The translations under genes and the position numbers were made by a program. A stretch of DNA of 64,000 bases from Taklimakanibacter albus (GTDB taxonomy: Bacteria; Pseudomonadota; Alphaproteobacteria; Rhizobiales; Aestuariivirgaceae): assembly GCF_016595235.1 (NCBI RefSeq), contig NZ_JAENHL010000007.1, positions 2,116,043 through 2,180,042 of the forward strand, read 5' to 3'. The notes below the pieces were generated by a model that saw only the letters and a list, made by a program, of their open reading frames with translations, searched no databases and had not been told where the DNA came from. This document shows positions 41,385-50,481 of the stretch, in pieces. How positions within the stretch are numbered: the stretch's first letter is position 1; each line of letters starts with the position of its first letter.

Positions 41385-44243
41385 ATGACCGCCTTGCCTG
41401 AAGACGAGATGCTCAAGGAGGAGCTGGGGGCCATAAAGGACGTGCGCACCCGGGCAAAGGAGCTGCTGGCGAATATCGACGGCAAGGGAAAGGAAGGCCC
41501 TTATATGATCGGCCTCGCTCTGTCGGGCGGCGGCATCCGGTCGGCCACCGTCTCGCTCGGCGTCATGCAGAAGCTTGCCGATATCGGCCTCTTGAAACAT
41601 GTCGATTATCTGTCGACCGTGTCGGGTGGCGGCTATATCGGTTCCGCTCTCACCTGGTGGCTGCGCGGCAGCACGCCGGACAACCCCACCCATCAGAGCC
41701 CTTTCGATACGGGTAAAAAATTTCCCTTCACGACGCTTGATCCACGGCTGCCCGAATCGACCCTTGTCGATCGCCGCGGCCTTATGGTGCTGCGCTTCCT
41801 GCGCAGCCAGGGCAATTACCTCATTCCCGGCAATGGCATCACCTTGTGGTCGAGCATCGCCATCGTCCTGCGCGCCATTCTCCTGAATCTGATGATCTGG
41901 ATTCCGGTCACCGCATTGGTGATGGGCGTGCTTTACGCCTTGGGCTATCTTCCCGGCATCCGTGGCCTGCCCTATGCAGTGCAGATGGCGGCACCGGGCA
42001 CATTGGAGACGACGGCGGAAATCGTCGGCACGAGCCGGAGTCTCGGCGCCAACGAGACCATTCCGCCGATGTTTCTCTTGATGCTGGTCTTCGCCATCGG
42101 TCTCGCTGTGCTGTTCGTCATGGGCAGCATCAATCACTCTTTGTTGTCATGGACAGGCCTCACGGAAACGGAACTGCGGGCGGGGCGCGGCGCGCAGCCC
42201 CCGGCGGAGCGGCCGGCGTGGTACAGCTGGCCCGCAGTAGGCATCGCCGGCCTGCTGGACGTGCTTCTCGTCGTTGTCGTTCTCATAAGCTTCATGCCGG
42301 TCGTGAAACGACTCTTCGCGGACAGCGACGCTCTCCAAGCCGCACACGGCTCCTTATGGACGAGCTTGGTGATCGGTCTCATCCTATGGGCCATCATCAC
42401 ACTTTTTACGCTTCTTTGTTTTCGGTTCATGGGCAAGAAAATCCGCCCACCGGCCATCTGGCGCGACAAGACCCAGAAACCCGTATACCTCGCTTTGGGT
42501 GGCCTCATCGGAATTGCCGTTGCCGGCTATGTCCTTGATTGCATCCTCGCCGGCTCGACGCTCCCGGGGGTCGGCCGGATCGGACCCTTCCTGCTCTTCC
42601 TCTTCGCCGTGGCCTATCTCATCTTCGTCAACTATCTCATCGGCCTCCTGATCCGCCATCTGCTCCGGAACGAAAAGATGGACGATGCCCGGCAAAGCCC
42701 GGCGCCCGCGACCCAGTCGCTCCTGCAATATCGCGCGCGGCGGACCTTCGAGTGGTTCTATGGCCGGGCTTTGTCCGGCATGGTCGTTCTCCTCGTCATC
42801 GGCACCCTGCCGCTCGTTGGTCATTACATAGAATATGGCCTCGGCGGCACCTGGACGGCCTTAGGGCTCGCCTTCACCCTTGGCGGACAGTTGTGGAGCC
42901 GCGTGCGTGGCAACAGCAAGCTCGCCGACATCGCCATCGTGGCCGGCGCGGCCCTGTTCGCTTATGGCATTCTCCTGATCGGTCATCGCCTCGCCCTGAC
43001 CTTCATGGACGGCGACGCGACGATGCGGGCTTTGATTGCCGGCGCCGTCATTGTGGCGATCGTCGCCGGCTGGTTCGTCAATACGAACCAGATCGGTCTC
43101 CATCGCTTCTATCGCGACCGGCTGATGGAAGCGTTTCTTCCCGACGACGATGCATTGGCAAGAGACACCAACGCCGCGGCGACCCGCGCCAATGACTTCA
43201 AGCTCACCGATTGCTGGGACACAAAGCAGGCGAAAGGCCCCTATCAGATCATCAACACGAATATGGTGCTGGCGAAATCTCAGGACCGCAAATACCGTCA
43301 ACGCGGCGGTGACAATTTCGTCCTCACGCCCCAATTCATCGGCTCGAACGCAACTGAATGGTATCGCACCGAGACATCGGCCAGTTCCGACATGACGCTC
43401 GCCTCCGCCATGGCGATCTCGGGCGCCGCCGCCAATCCGCGCGGCGGTGCCGGCGGCCGTGGCCTGACCCGCAGCGCCACCGTATCGCTGGTCATGAGCT
43501 TGTTGAATATCCGGCTCGGCTTCTGGATTCCCAATCCCAAGCGCGGTGATCCGCGGATGCTCTTCCGTAGGCCCAATCACTTCTGGCCCGGCGGCCTCTA
43601 TGCCTTGACCTCGCGCGGCTATCTCGAGACCTCCAAGTGGCTGGAGCTCGCCGACGGCGGTCATTTCGAGAATCTCGCCGTCTATGAGCTGGTGCGCCGG
43701 CGCTGCGGCCTGATCATCGTCTGCGACGGCGGCCAGGACAACGCCTCCTCCTATGCCGATCTCGTCACCGCGGTGCAGCGTGTCGGTCAGGATTTCGGCG
43801 CCACCGTGCATTTCGACATGGCGGTCAGGAACGGCCGGAAATTCGAGAGATGCGGGCCGGCCCAGATGATCGCCAAGCCGACGCTCACCGACTATCCGAA
43901 AGGCGCCGAGTTCGCCGAGAAAGGTTATTTCGTCGCCCGGATCGATTATGGCGAACGGGGCGGCAATGGCTGGCCAAAAGAGGGCATCGTGATCTATCTG
44001 AAGTCGGCGCTCATTCGGGAACTGGCCGTCGGCGCCAAGGGGTATCGCGGCGCCAATCCCGACTTCCCCAATGAGACGACCGGCGATCAGTTCTTCGATG
44101 AGGAGCAGTTCGAGGCCTATCGTGAGGTGGGCTTCCGGATCTGCGAGCAGATGGTCGCCGAGCTGGGCCTTACCAGGCTGTTCGGAAATGAACCACCTTC
44201 CCTGGACGATCTCAGGCAGAACTCCCGCTACCGCGAGGCCTGA
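41385..44243 (+). CDS. Polytopic membrane patatin-like phospholipase
   Basis: A 952-residue protein. The patatin core opens at residues 41-60 (MIGLALSGGGIRSA) with the nucleophile Ser80 in STVSGGGYIG. The catalytic Asp757 is in ADGGHFENLAVYEL. Between them about 8-10 hydrophobic helices (roughly residues 165-570) are inserted, so the catalytic residues are about 680 positions apart, against roughly 150-200 in ordinary patatins. The second part of the lipase fold resumes around 590-760. It should hydrolyse acyl lipids at the membrane, and follows the diheme cytochromes by 16 bases in one operon. A link between heme oxidation chemistry and lipid cleavage is inference. Confidence 0.85.
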   Translation: MTALPEDEMLKEELGAIKDVRTRAKELLANIDGKGKEGPYMIGLALSGGGIRSATVSLGVMQKLADIGLLKHVDYLSTVSGGGYIGSALTWWLRGSTPDNPTHQSPFDTGKKFPFTTLDPRLPESTLVDRRGLMVLRFLRSQGNYLIPGNGITLWSSIAIVLRAILLNLMIWIPVTALVMGVLYALGYLPGIRGLPYAVQMAAPGTLETTAEIVGTSRSLGANETIPPMFLLMLVFAIGLAVLFVMGSINHSLLSWTGLTETELRAGRGAQPPAERPAWYSWPAVGIAGLLDVLLVVVVLISFMPVVKRLFADSDALQAAHGSLWTSLVIGLILWAIITLFTLLCFRFMGKKIRPPAIWRDKTQKPVYLALGGLIGIAVAGYVLDCILAGSTLPGVGRIGPFLLFLFAVAYLIFVNYLIGLLIRHLLRNEKMDDARQSPAPATQSLLQYRARRTFEWFYGRALSGMVVLLVIGTLPLVGHYIEYGLGGTWTALGLAFTLGGQLWSRVRGNSKLADIAIVAGAALFAYGILLIGHRLALTFMDGDATMRALIAGAVIVAIVAGWFVNTNQIGLHRFYRDRLMEAFLPDDDALARDTNAAATRANDFKLTDCWDTKQAKGPYQIINTNMVLAKSQDRKYRQRGGDNFVLTPQFIGSNATEWYRTETSASSDMTLASAMAISGAAANPRGGAGGRGLTRSATVSLVMSLLNIRLGFWIPNPKRGDPRMLFRRPNHFWPGGLYALTSRGYLETSKWLELADGGHFENLAVYELVRRRCGLIIVCDGGQDNASSYADLVTAVQRVGQDFGATVHFDMAVRNGRKFERCGPAQMIAKPTLTDYPKGAEFAEKGYFVARIDYGERGGNGWPKEGIVIYLKSALIRELAVGAKGYRGANPDFPNETTGDQFFDEEQFEAYREVGFRICEQMVAELGLTRLFGNEPPSLDDLRQNSRYREA

Positions 44244-44315
44244 TTAATCGTTTGGTGATATCGCGCCACCATAGTGACGCCCGGAGCAGTCTTTCTCGGG
44301 TCCAGGGGGAAACGG

Positions 44316-45548
44316 GTGCGGCCGGCCTATGTGACGAACAGATCGGGATTAGCCGCCATGTGCGTCATGGCGTGGCTCGCTCTGCCTTTTCCGGCGGCGG
44401 CCGACGAGCGCGAGGACTGCGAGAAGCTAAAAGGCCTCGCCAGCATCGAGGCCTGCACGCAGGTGATCGAGGCGGGCTCCTACGGCGCCAACGACCTCGC
44501 CGTTGCTTATCTCAACCGCGGCCTCGAGAACTTCGCCCGGCGCGATTACGATCAGGCCGTCGCCGATTACACCGCCGCCATCGCGCTCGACGGCAAGAAT
44601 GCCGACATCTACAACAACCGGGGCAATGCCTATCACGCGAAGCGCGATTATCCGCGAGCGCTGCGCGACTTCGACAAGGCCATTGCCCTGAACGCCGCCC
44701 ATGCGCTGGCCTATAATAATCGCGGCATCGTCTATGGCGACATGGGCGACTTCGACCGCGCCATTCAGGATTACGATCAGGCGATCGCCATCCATCCCGC
44801 TTATGCCAGCGCCTATAACAACCGCGGCAATATCCGCGCCAAGCAAGGCGACTTCCGCATGGCGGTCCAGGATTACAGCCAGGCGATCGTGCTGAAGCCC
44901 TCTTATGTCGGCGCCTACAACAACCGTGCCATGGCCTATGGCGCGCTCGGCCAATATGCGGAAGCCGCCGACGATTTCCGCCAGTCGATGGCCTTGCGTC
45001 CCAATGAAACGGCCAAGTCCGGTCTGGCGGCGCTCGAGGCGCGCATCGCGGCAAAGGCGGTCGACCTCACCGCCGCGCCGATGAGCTTCCGGCGCATGCC
45101 CAATACCGATCTCGCCGGCGCTCTGCTCGACACCGTGACCACCGACAATCTCGATGCCTGCGAGGCCGCTTGCGCCGGCAACAGCTATTGCCGCGCCTAC
45201 TCCTTCAATATGTGGAACGGGCTGTGCTTCCTGAAGGGCGACCCCGCCATGCGCTATCTCGAGCCCAGCACCATGAGCGGCCTCAAGAGCGAAACCTATC
45301 CGCCGCCGATCTCCGATGCCGGCATCGCCATGGTCCGCTTCCGCAACAAGGCCTTTCCGGGCGAGCCGGTCAGGGAAAGCCAGGAGAAGCGCTTCGAGGA
45401 TTGCGAGGCGACCTGCCAGATCAGCGATACCTGCGTCGCCTTCTCCTTCATCCGGACGGAGAAGTCCTGCCGGATGTTCGAGAAGCCCGGCGCCTATGTG
45501 AGCGATGCGGCGGCCGACAGCGGCGCCAAGCGGCAGATCATCAACTAG
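44316..45548 (+). CDS. TPR-repeat protein with two C-terminal PAN/Apple-like domains
   Basis: A 410-residue exported protein. I use the GTG at 44316 because AGGGGG precedes it by 6 bases; the signal peptide (MCVMAWLALPFPAAADE) then fits. Residues about 50-245 hold five or six tetratricopeptide repeats (for example AYLNRGLENFARRDYDQAVADY, AYNNRGNIRAKQGDFRMAV). The C-terminal region has two Cys-rich domains with the PAN pattern: CEAACAGNSYCRAYSF then CFLKGD, and CEATCQISDTCVAFSF then CRMFEKPG. PAN domains bind proteins or glycans outside the cytoplasm. It follows the patatin gene by 72 bases on the same strand; a joint function is plausible but unproved. Confidence 0.86.
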   Translation: MRPAYVTNRSGLAAMCVMAWLALPFPAAADEREDCEKLKGLASIEACTQVIEAGSYGANDLAVAYLNRGLENFARRDYDQAVADYTAAIALDGKNADIYNNRGNAYHAKRDYPRALRDFDKAIALNAAHALAYNNRGIVYGDMGDFDRAIQDYDQAIAIHPAYASAYNNRGNIRAKQGDFRMAVQDYSQAIVLKPSYVGAYNNRAMAYGALGQYAEAADDFRQSMALRPNETAKSGLAALEARIAAKAVDLTAAPMSFRRMPNTDLAGALLDTVTTDNLDACEAACAGNSYCRAYSFNMWNGLCFLKGDPAMRYLEPSTMSGLKSETYPPPISDAGIAMVRFRNKAFPGEPVRESQEKRFEDCEATCQISDTCVAFSFIRTEKSCRMFEKPGAYVSDAAADSGAKRQIIN

Positions 45549-45598
45549 TACGGGATATCCGGCCCTGAATTTTTGGCTTCTCCCTAAGCCATATCAAT

Positions 45599-45623
45599 GT
45601 TAGATTTGATCAAACGATCTAAC
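45599..45623. promoter_or_regulatory. Inverted repeat containing TTTGATCAAA, candidate GntR operator
   Basis: GTTAGAT and ATCTAAC form 7-base arms around an 11-base centre that includes the palindrome TTTGATCAAA (45605-45614). The same 10-base core lies before the ABC binding-protein gene at 51893-51902. It is just upstream of the VOC gene that begins this block; the GntR-type gene downstream is the likely source of the ligand-responsive repressor. Confidence 0.6.
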
Positions 45624-45632
45624 GCGGTTTCC

Positions 45633-46025
45633 ATGGCCGAATTTGACCAACTTATCACCTTCCTCAAGGTCAACGACATATCGCGCAGCCTGCGCTTCTA
45701 TAAAGAGATACTCGGGCTGCCGCAGGTCTATGCCCGCGACGGCAAGGTGATCATCCTGAAGGCGAATGCGAGCAGCTTCATCGGCCTGGTGCCCGCCGAG
45801 CTTCCGGCCGGGGCCCAGCGCAGCTCGGCTTTGACCTTGATCGTCAAGGATGCCGATGCCTGGCTGCCGCGCCTCGACACGGCAGGCGTTCCCAACAAGG
45901 GCAAGCCGATCTTCAAGAGCGAATTCGGCATCTATGTGCTTTACGCCACCGATCCCGACGGCAACACTGTCGAATTCCTGGAGATGCGCGATCCCGACTG
46001 GCCGCATGCTGGAGATCATGGATGA
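45633..46025 (+). CDS. VOC-superfamily (glyoxalase/dioxygenase-like) protein 1
   Basis: A 130-residue protein from the ATG of MAEFDQLITF; an earlier ATG at 45597 would lie inside the operator-like repeat. It has the VOC fold: FLKVNDISRSLRFYKEILGLPQV, LTLIVKDADAWLPRL and the terminal YATDPDGNTVEFLEM with metal-binding Glu in the last strand. It could be an isomerase, lyase or resistance-type binding protein; the family does not fix the substrate. The GntR regulator starts 30 bases downstream, suggesting a joint operon. Confidence 0.85.
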   Translation: MAEFDQLITFLKVNDISRSLRFYKEILGLPQVYARDGKVIILKANASSFIGLVPAELPAGAQRSSALTLIVKDADAWLPRLDTAGVPNKGKPIFKSEFGIYVLYATDPDGNTVEFLEMRDPDWPHAGDHG

Positions 46026-46055
46026 TGCCACGATGAGAATGGGAGAAACGCTTCG

Positions 46056-46745
46056 ATGATCGTTGAAGGCTTTGCCCCCGTTTCATCCCGCAGCACCGTG
46101 CAGGACGTCGTCTACCGGCAACTGCGCCATGCTTTGATGACGGGCCGTTTCGACCCCGGACAGACTTTGACCATTTCCTCGCTCGCCGAGTCCTTCGGCA
46201 CCAGCCATATGCCGGTGCGCGAGGCTCTGCGCCGGCTGGCGGCGGAGAACGCGCTTGAAATCGCGGCCAATGGCTCGGCCCGCATCCCCGCGGTCAGCCT
46301 GGAGCGCCTGGACGATCTCTGCCGCGCGCGTGTGGCGCTCGAGAGCCTGGCGGCCGACCTTGCCGTGTCGCATATCAGCGCCGCCGAGATCGGCCAGCTC
46401 AAGGCCCTCATTCTCGAACATGAGATCATGGCGCGCCGCGGCAGCGTCGTCGAGATGCTCGGCAAGAATCAGGAATTCCATTTCCTGCTGTACAAAGCCT
46501 CGCGCTCAGACGTGCTGATCCAGCTCATCGAAACCCTGTGGCTGCGCTTCGGCCCCTATATGCGCACCCTTACCCTTCACGTCGAGCCGATCCTCAAATC
46601 GGAAAGCGGCGAGACCTTCACCACCCATCACCACGAGGCGCTCGTCGCCCTGAAAGCCGGCGACTCTTTCGCTCTACGCCAGGCGATCATCGCCGACATT
46701 ACCGCCACCCAGGACCTGCTCCGGGAATTGTGCCGCGAGGACTGA
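46056..46745 (+). CDS. GntR-family transcriptional regulator (FCD type)
   Basis: A 229-residue repressor-type regulator. The N-terminal winged helix-turn-helix contains VYRQLRHALMTGRFDPGQTLTISSLAESFGTSHMPVREALRRL over residues 14-56. The C-terminal FCD domain has the expected acid and histidine metal positions (FTTHHHEALVALKAGD near residue 190). Such proteins respond to small carboxylates or sugar acids. It lies between two VOC-type genes and next to RidA. The TTTGATCAAA palindromes at 45605 and 51893 are its probable sites. Confidence 0.92.
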   Translation: MIVEGFAPVSSRSTVQDVVYRQLRHALMTGRFDPGQTLTISSLAESFGTSHMPVREALRRLAAENALEIAANGSARIPAVSLERLDDLCRARVALESLAADLAVSHISAAEIGQLKALILEHEIMARRGSVVEMLGKNQEFHFLLYKASRSDVLIQLIETLWLRFGPYMRTLTLHVEPILKSESGETFTTHHHEALVALKAGDSFALRQAIIADITATQDLLRELCRED

Positions 46746-47150
46746 ATGCCGAACCCAAACCGCCGAGCCATTTCATCGGGCTCGAAATTCGAAGAGATCG
46801 CCGGCTATTCGCGCGCCGTCGCCGATGGCGACTGGGTCTTCGTCTCGGGCACCACCGGCGCCGATCCGGCCGGCAAATTTTCGCCCGATGTGGCCGAGCA
46901 GACGCGCCAGTCGCTCGCCACGATCAGCCGGGCTTTGGCGGAAGCCGATGCCGATCTGGGCGACGTCGTCCGTTTGCGCGCCTATCTGGCGAACCGCGCC
47001 GACGTCATGACCGTCTCGGCCATTTTGCGCGAGACCTTCAGCGATCCGCGCCCCACCAATACGACGATCATCTGCGGCTTTCCGGTCGAGGACATCAAGG
47101 TCGAGCTGGAAGTCACCGCCCTCAAGCGAAGAGGATCTGCCCATGGCTGA
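46746..47150 (+). CDS. RidA (YjgF/YER057c/UK114) family protein
   Basis: A 134-residue protein beginning directly after the GntR stop. It has the RidA pattern: an early EEIAGYSRAVADGDWVFVSGTTG, then QTRQSLATISRALAEADADLGDVVRLRAYLANRADV, and a late NTTIICGFPVEDIKVELEVTA. RidA proteins hydrolyse reactive enamines/imines; group members in catabolic operons act on specific imine or aminoacrylate intermediates. Its presence implies that the pathway makes an unstable enamine, or that it is a specialised isomer-type enzyme. It overlaps the second VOC gene by 8 bases. Confidence 0.93.
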   Translation: MPNPNRRAISSGSKFEEIAGYSRAVADGDWVFVSGTTGADPAGKFSPDVAEQTRQSLATISRALAEADADLGDVVRLRAYLANRADVMTVSAILRETFSDPRPTNTTIICGFPVEDIKVELEVTALKRRGSAHG

Positions 47151-47544
47151 AGCCGGCGCCGATGCGCTCCCCGTCTCCGCGCAGGTGACATTCTTCTATT
47201 ACAAGGACCTGGCGCCGCCAGAACGCTTCTATGGCGAAACGCTCGGTTTCCGCAAAACTTTCGACAAGGGCTGGGTGAAGTTCTTCCAGCTGACCGATCA
47301 CTCCTATGTCGGCCTGGTGGACGAAGCACGCGGACATCACAAGGCGCTCGATCAGAAGAGCGTCATGCTCAGCATGGAGACGCCTGATCTCGAGGATTGG
47401 TATGAGCGGCTGAAGACCCATGGCGTCGCGCTCCAGTCTCACCCTGATTTCGCCGCGGCCGCCGAGAGGATGATCACCGGCTTCATGCTCAGCGATCCGG
47501 GCGGCTACACGGTGGAGTTCTTCCGCTTCAACCGCCGCGATTAA
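47143..47544 (+). CDS. VOC-superfamily (glyoxalase/dioxygenase-like) protein 2
   Basis: A 133-residue VOC-fold protein. It has VTFFYYKDLAPPERFYGETLGFRK, then VKFFQLTDHSYVGLVDE, LSMETPDLEDWYERL, and terminal MLSDPGGYTVEFFRF with the last-strand Glu. It differs from the first VOC protein in this operon enough that they may act on different steps. It ends 4 bases inside the convergent ABC ATPase gene. Function is not determined beyond the fold. Confidence 0.85.
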   Translation: MAEAGADALPVSAQVTFFYYKDLAPPERFYGETLGFRKTFDKGWVKFFQLTDHSYVGLVDEARGHHKALDQKSVMLSMETPDLEDWYERLKTHGVALQSHPDFAAAAERMITGFMLSDPGGYTVEFFRFNRRD

Positions 47545-48617
47545 CGCAGTCGGCCTCCGCCAGCGGGATCGAACAGGCAGACATCCTTGGCCTCGATCGC
47601 CAATGGTATCCGCTGGCCCTGCGAGAGCTGCAGCCGTTCGGTCGTGAAGATCTTCATCGCCTGGCCCGCGAGATCGACATGGACGACGCTGGCCGCACCG
47701 GTCGTCTCGACAAGATCTGCGGCGGCCTCCACCGCCTGACCGGCGCCGACGCCAATCCGGATACGCTCCGGCCTGATGCCGATCGTGACCCGCCCGTCCT
47801 CCGGCACGGCCACCGCCTGCGGCAGCGTGCAGAACGCCTTGCCGCCGACGCTGAGCGCTACGCCCGTCTCGCCGCGGCGCGCCTCGCCGGTGAGAAAATT
47901 CATCGCCGGCGAGCCGATGAAACCCGCCACAAAGACATTGGCCGGATCATCATAGAGCTCGAGCGGCGTGCCCACTTGCTGGATGATGCCGGCATTCATC
48001 GCGACGATACGATCGGCCATGGTCATGGCTTCGATCTGATCATGCGTGACATAGACCGATGTGGCGCCGAGATCGCGATGCAGCTTCCGGATCTCGAAGC
48101 GCATCTGCTCGCGCATCCGGGCATCGAGATTGGAGAGCGGCTCGTCGAACAGAAAGGCTTTCGGGTTGCGCACGATGGCGCGCCCCATGGCGACACGCTG
48201 GCGCTGGCCGCCGGACAGCTCGCGCGGCTTGCGCTCGCCCAGCGCCTCGAGGCCGAGCTTGGCGCCGGCCCGGCCGACGATCTCGGCGATGCGCGCCTGG
48301 GGCGTGCGCTTGAGCCTCAGGCTGTAGCCCATATTGTCCCTGACATTCATATGCGGATAGAGCGCATAGGACTGGAACACCATGGCGATGTCGCGGTCAC
48401 GCGGCGGCAGGTCGTCGACGCGGCGGCCGCCAATATGGATTTCGCCCGATGACGCGTCCTCGAGCCCGGCGATGAGGCGCAGCAAAGTCGACTTGCCGCA
48501 GCCCGAGGGCCCGACCAGCACCGCGAACTCACCAGACGCGATGGCGAGGTCGACGCCCTTCAGAACCGAAACGGGACCGAAATCCTTCCGTACATTCTTG
48601 ATGTCGATCGAGGCCAT
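47541..48617 (-). CDS. ABC transporter ATPase, MalK/UgpC type (importer 3)
   Basis: A 358-residue ATPase. Walker A is GPSGCGKST, Q-loop MVFQSYALYP, signature LSGGQRQR, Walker B AFLFDEPLSNLD, and H in VYVTHDQIEAMT. A C-terminal TOBE/OB domain begins about residue 240, with RPERIRIG. This architecture belongs to multiple-sugar and glycerol-phosphate importers. It is the last gene of the minus-strand importer operon and overlaps the convergent VOC gene by 4 bases. Confidence 0.93.
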   Translation of the reverse strand: MASIDIKNVRKDFGPVSVLKGVDLAIASGEFAVLVGPSGCGKSTLLRLIAGLEDASSGEIHIGGRRVDDLPPRDRDIAMVFQSYALYPHMNVRDNMGYSLRLKRTPQARIAEIVGRAGAKLGLEALGERKPRELSGGQRQRVAMGRAIVRNPKAFLFDEPLSNLDARMREQMRFEIRKLHRDLGATSVYVTHDQIEAMTMADRIVAMNAGIIQQVGTPLELYDDPANVFVAGFIGSPAMNFLTGEARRGETGVALSVGGKAFCTLPQAVAVPEDGRVTIGIRPERIRIGVGAGQAVEAAADLVETTGAASVVHVDLAGQAMKIFTTERLQLSQGQRIPLAIEAKDVCLFDPAGGGRLR

Positions 48618-48635
48618 GCCCGGGAACCCGTTGTT

Positions 48636-49478
48636 TCAGCCCTTCACCGCGCCGGCGGTCAGGCCCTGCACGAGATAGCGCTGGATGAGGAAGAAGAAGA
48701 TGCAGACCGGCAGCAGCGCCAAGACGCCCGCCGCCATCATCGGCCCGAACTCGATCGTCGCGCGGGTCGAGTAGAGAAGCAGCCCGACCGGAAACGTGCT
48801 GGTCGAGGCCGCCGAATTGAGGAGCAGCGCGAACAGGATCTCGCCCCAGGCGCCGGTGAAGCAGAAGCCCATCGTCGCGGCGATGCCGGGCAAGGTCAGT
48901 GGCGCGATGATCTGGAGGAGCGCCTTGAAGCGCGTCGCGCCGTCGATCATAGCCGCCTCCTCCAGCTCCTTCGGGATACCGTCGAAGAAGGACTGCATCA
49001 GGAAGGTGGCGAAGGGAATGTTGAAGGCGGTGTAGATGATGATGAGGCCGGTAAGACTGTTGGTGAGTCCGAGCGGCCCGAAGATGCTGAAGATGGGTGT
49101 GATGACGATCACCAGCGGAAACATCTGGGTGACGAGCATCACGCCGACGATCCAATACCGCCCGCGGAAGACGAAGCGCGAAAAGGCATAACCCGCGGCC
49201 GCCGCGAGCAGCGTCGAGGCGATCGCGGTGACGCCGGAAACGATGATCGAATTGCGGAAGAACAGCAGGAAGTCGCTGTTGCCGATCACCGTGGCGTAAT
49301 GCTCCAGGCTGATCGTCGCCGGCCACAGATCGATGCTGTGTGTATAGAGGCTATCATTGGGCGTGAGCGAAATCTTCACCAGCCAGTAGAGCGGAAACAG
49401 CGCCGCCACGACGAACAAGAAGAGCACGCCGTAATGAAGGCTCCATTTGATCAATCGGACTCGTGGTGAACCGCGCAT
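48636..49478 (-). CDS. Carbohydrate ABC transporter permease, MalG type
   Basis: A 280-residue permease with six membrane helices. I start at MRGSPRVRLIKW (GAGGA 8 bases upstream). The EAA loop appears as EAAMIDGATRFKALLQIIAPLTLPGIA, and the C-terminal extension QRYLVQGLTAGAVKG is typical of MalG-like partners. It follows the MalF-type permease by 10 bases and precedes the ATPase. It is part of an importer for a carbohydrate-like compound, probably linked to the RidA/VOC pathway. Confidence 0.92.
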   Translation of the reverse strand: MRGSPRVRLIKWSLHYGVLFLFVVAALFPLYWLVKISLTPNDSLYTHSIDLWPATISLEHYATVIGNSDFLLFFRNSIIVSGVTAIASTLLAAAAGYAFSRFVFRGRYWIVGVMLVTQMFPLVIVITPIFSIFGPLGLTNSLTGLIIIYTAFNIPFATFLMQSFFDGIPKELEEAAMIDGATRFKALLQIIAPLTLPGIAATMGFCFTGAWGEILFALLLNSAASTSTFPVGLLLYSTRATIEFGPMMAAGVLALLPVCIFFFLIQRYLVQGLTAGAVKG

Positions 49479-49488
49479 CTGCCGTTCC

Positions 49489-50409
49489 TCACCTGCGACC
49501 CAGCATCGTCTGCCGGATCGCAATCAGCAGAAATGCATAGACGAGAAGTAGAAGAACCAATGCGGTCGCGACCGCCGAGGCATAGCCGAAATTCAGCCCC
49601 TGATAGGCCTGGGTGAAGACATAGCTGGCGACGATCTGCGAGGCATCGGCCGGCCCGCCTTTGGTCATGACGACAATGAGCTCCGGCGAATTGGCGACCC
49701 ATATGGTGCGCAGCAGGACGGTGATCACCATGGTGGGCGCGAGAAAGGGCAGCGTGATCGAGCGGAAGCGTTCGAGACCGCCGGCGCCGTCGATTTCGGC
49801 GGCTTCATAGATCTCGCGCGGGATCGACTGCAGCGCCGCCAGGAGCGTGATGGCGAAGAACGGCGTGCCCCACCAGATGCCGGCGAAGATCGGTCCCCAT
49901 AGAGCATAGTCGGGATCGGAGAGAATATTGTCGGGCGCATTCATGAGGCCGAGCGCATAGGCCCAATGTGGCAGAGGCCCGATCGCCGGATTGAGCAGCC
50001 ACGACCAGTTCATCCCGACGAGAAAGGTTGGAATGGCCCAGGGCAGAAAGATAGTGGCCTGGATGAGCGCGCGGCCGGGAAACGGACGGTTGAGCATCAG
50101 CGCCAGGATCAGACCGAACAGGAACTGGAAACCGACGCAGCTCGCGGTCCAGACGACGGTGTTCTTCAGCGCGTTCCAGAAGCTCGCATCACGCAGCAGC
50201 TCACGGAAATTATCGAGCCCGACAAAGTCGCCCGATGTCGGATCGAGCAGCATGATGTTGCGGAAGGCATAGGAGATGCCGATGACGATCGGAATCAGCG
50301 TCGTGGCAGCGACGAGCAGCAGCGCGGGCGCGCTGTAGAGATAGGGCTCGAACATCAGGAGCCGCCGCCGCGCGCGACTGCCGGTTGGTAGGGAAACAGT
50401 CGCGCTCAT
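49489..50409 (-). CDS. Carbohydrate ABC transporter permease, MalF type
   Basis: A 306-residue permease with six helices; the first is about residues 25-45 (SAPALLLVAATTLIPIVIGISYAF). The EAA loop reads EAAEIDGAGGLERFRSITLPFLAPT. The proteins of this type pair with a MalG partner and a MalK-type ATPase. The gene lies 72 bases after the binding-protein gene. No maltose-specific P2 insertion is seen, so it resembles UgpA-like permeases. Confidence 0.92.
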   Translation of the reverse strand: MSATVSLPTGSRARRRLLMFEPYLYSAPALLLVAATTLIPIVIGISYAFRNIMLLDPTSGDFVGLDNFRELLRDASFWNALKNTVVWTASCVGFQFLFGLILALMLNRPFPGRALIQATIFLPWAIPTFLVGMNWSWLLNPAIGPLPHWAYALGLMNAPDNILSDPDYALWGPIFAGIWWGTPFFAITLLAALQSIPREIYEAAEIDGAGGLERFRSITLPFLAPTMVITVLLRTIWVANSPELIVVMTKGGPADASQIVASYVFTQAYQGLNFGYASAVATALVLLLLVYAFLLIAIRQTMLGRR

Positions 50410-50481
50410 GCCCGGCCCTGTTGTTCATCCGCGATGGCGGTGATGACTTGTGGCATCACCACCATCGTGAATCGCCTGTGA

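Noticed and set aside
39608-41485. Minus-strand open frame of 625 codons across both diheme genes
   Set aside because: It is antisense to two genes with heme motifs and spans their junction; no motif of its own.
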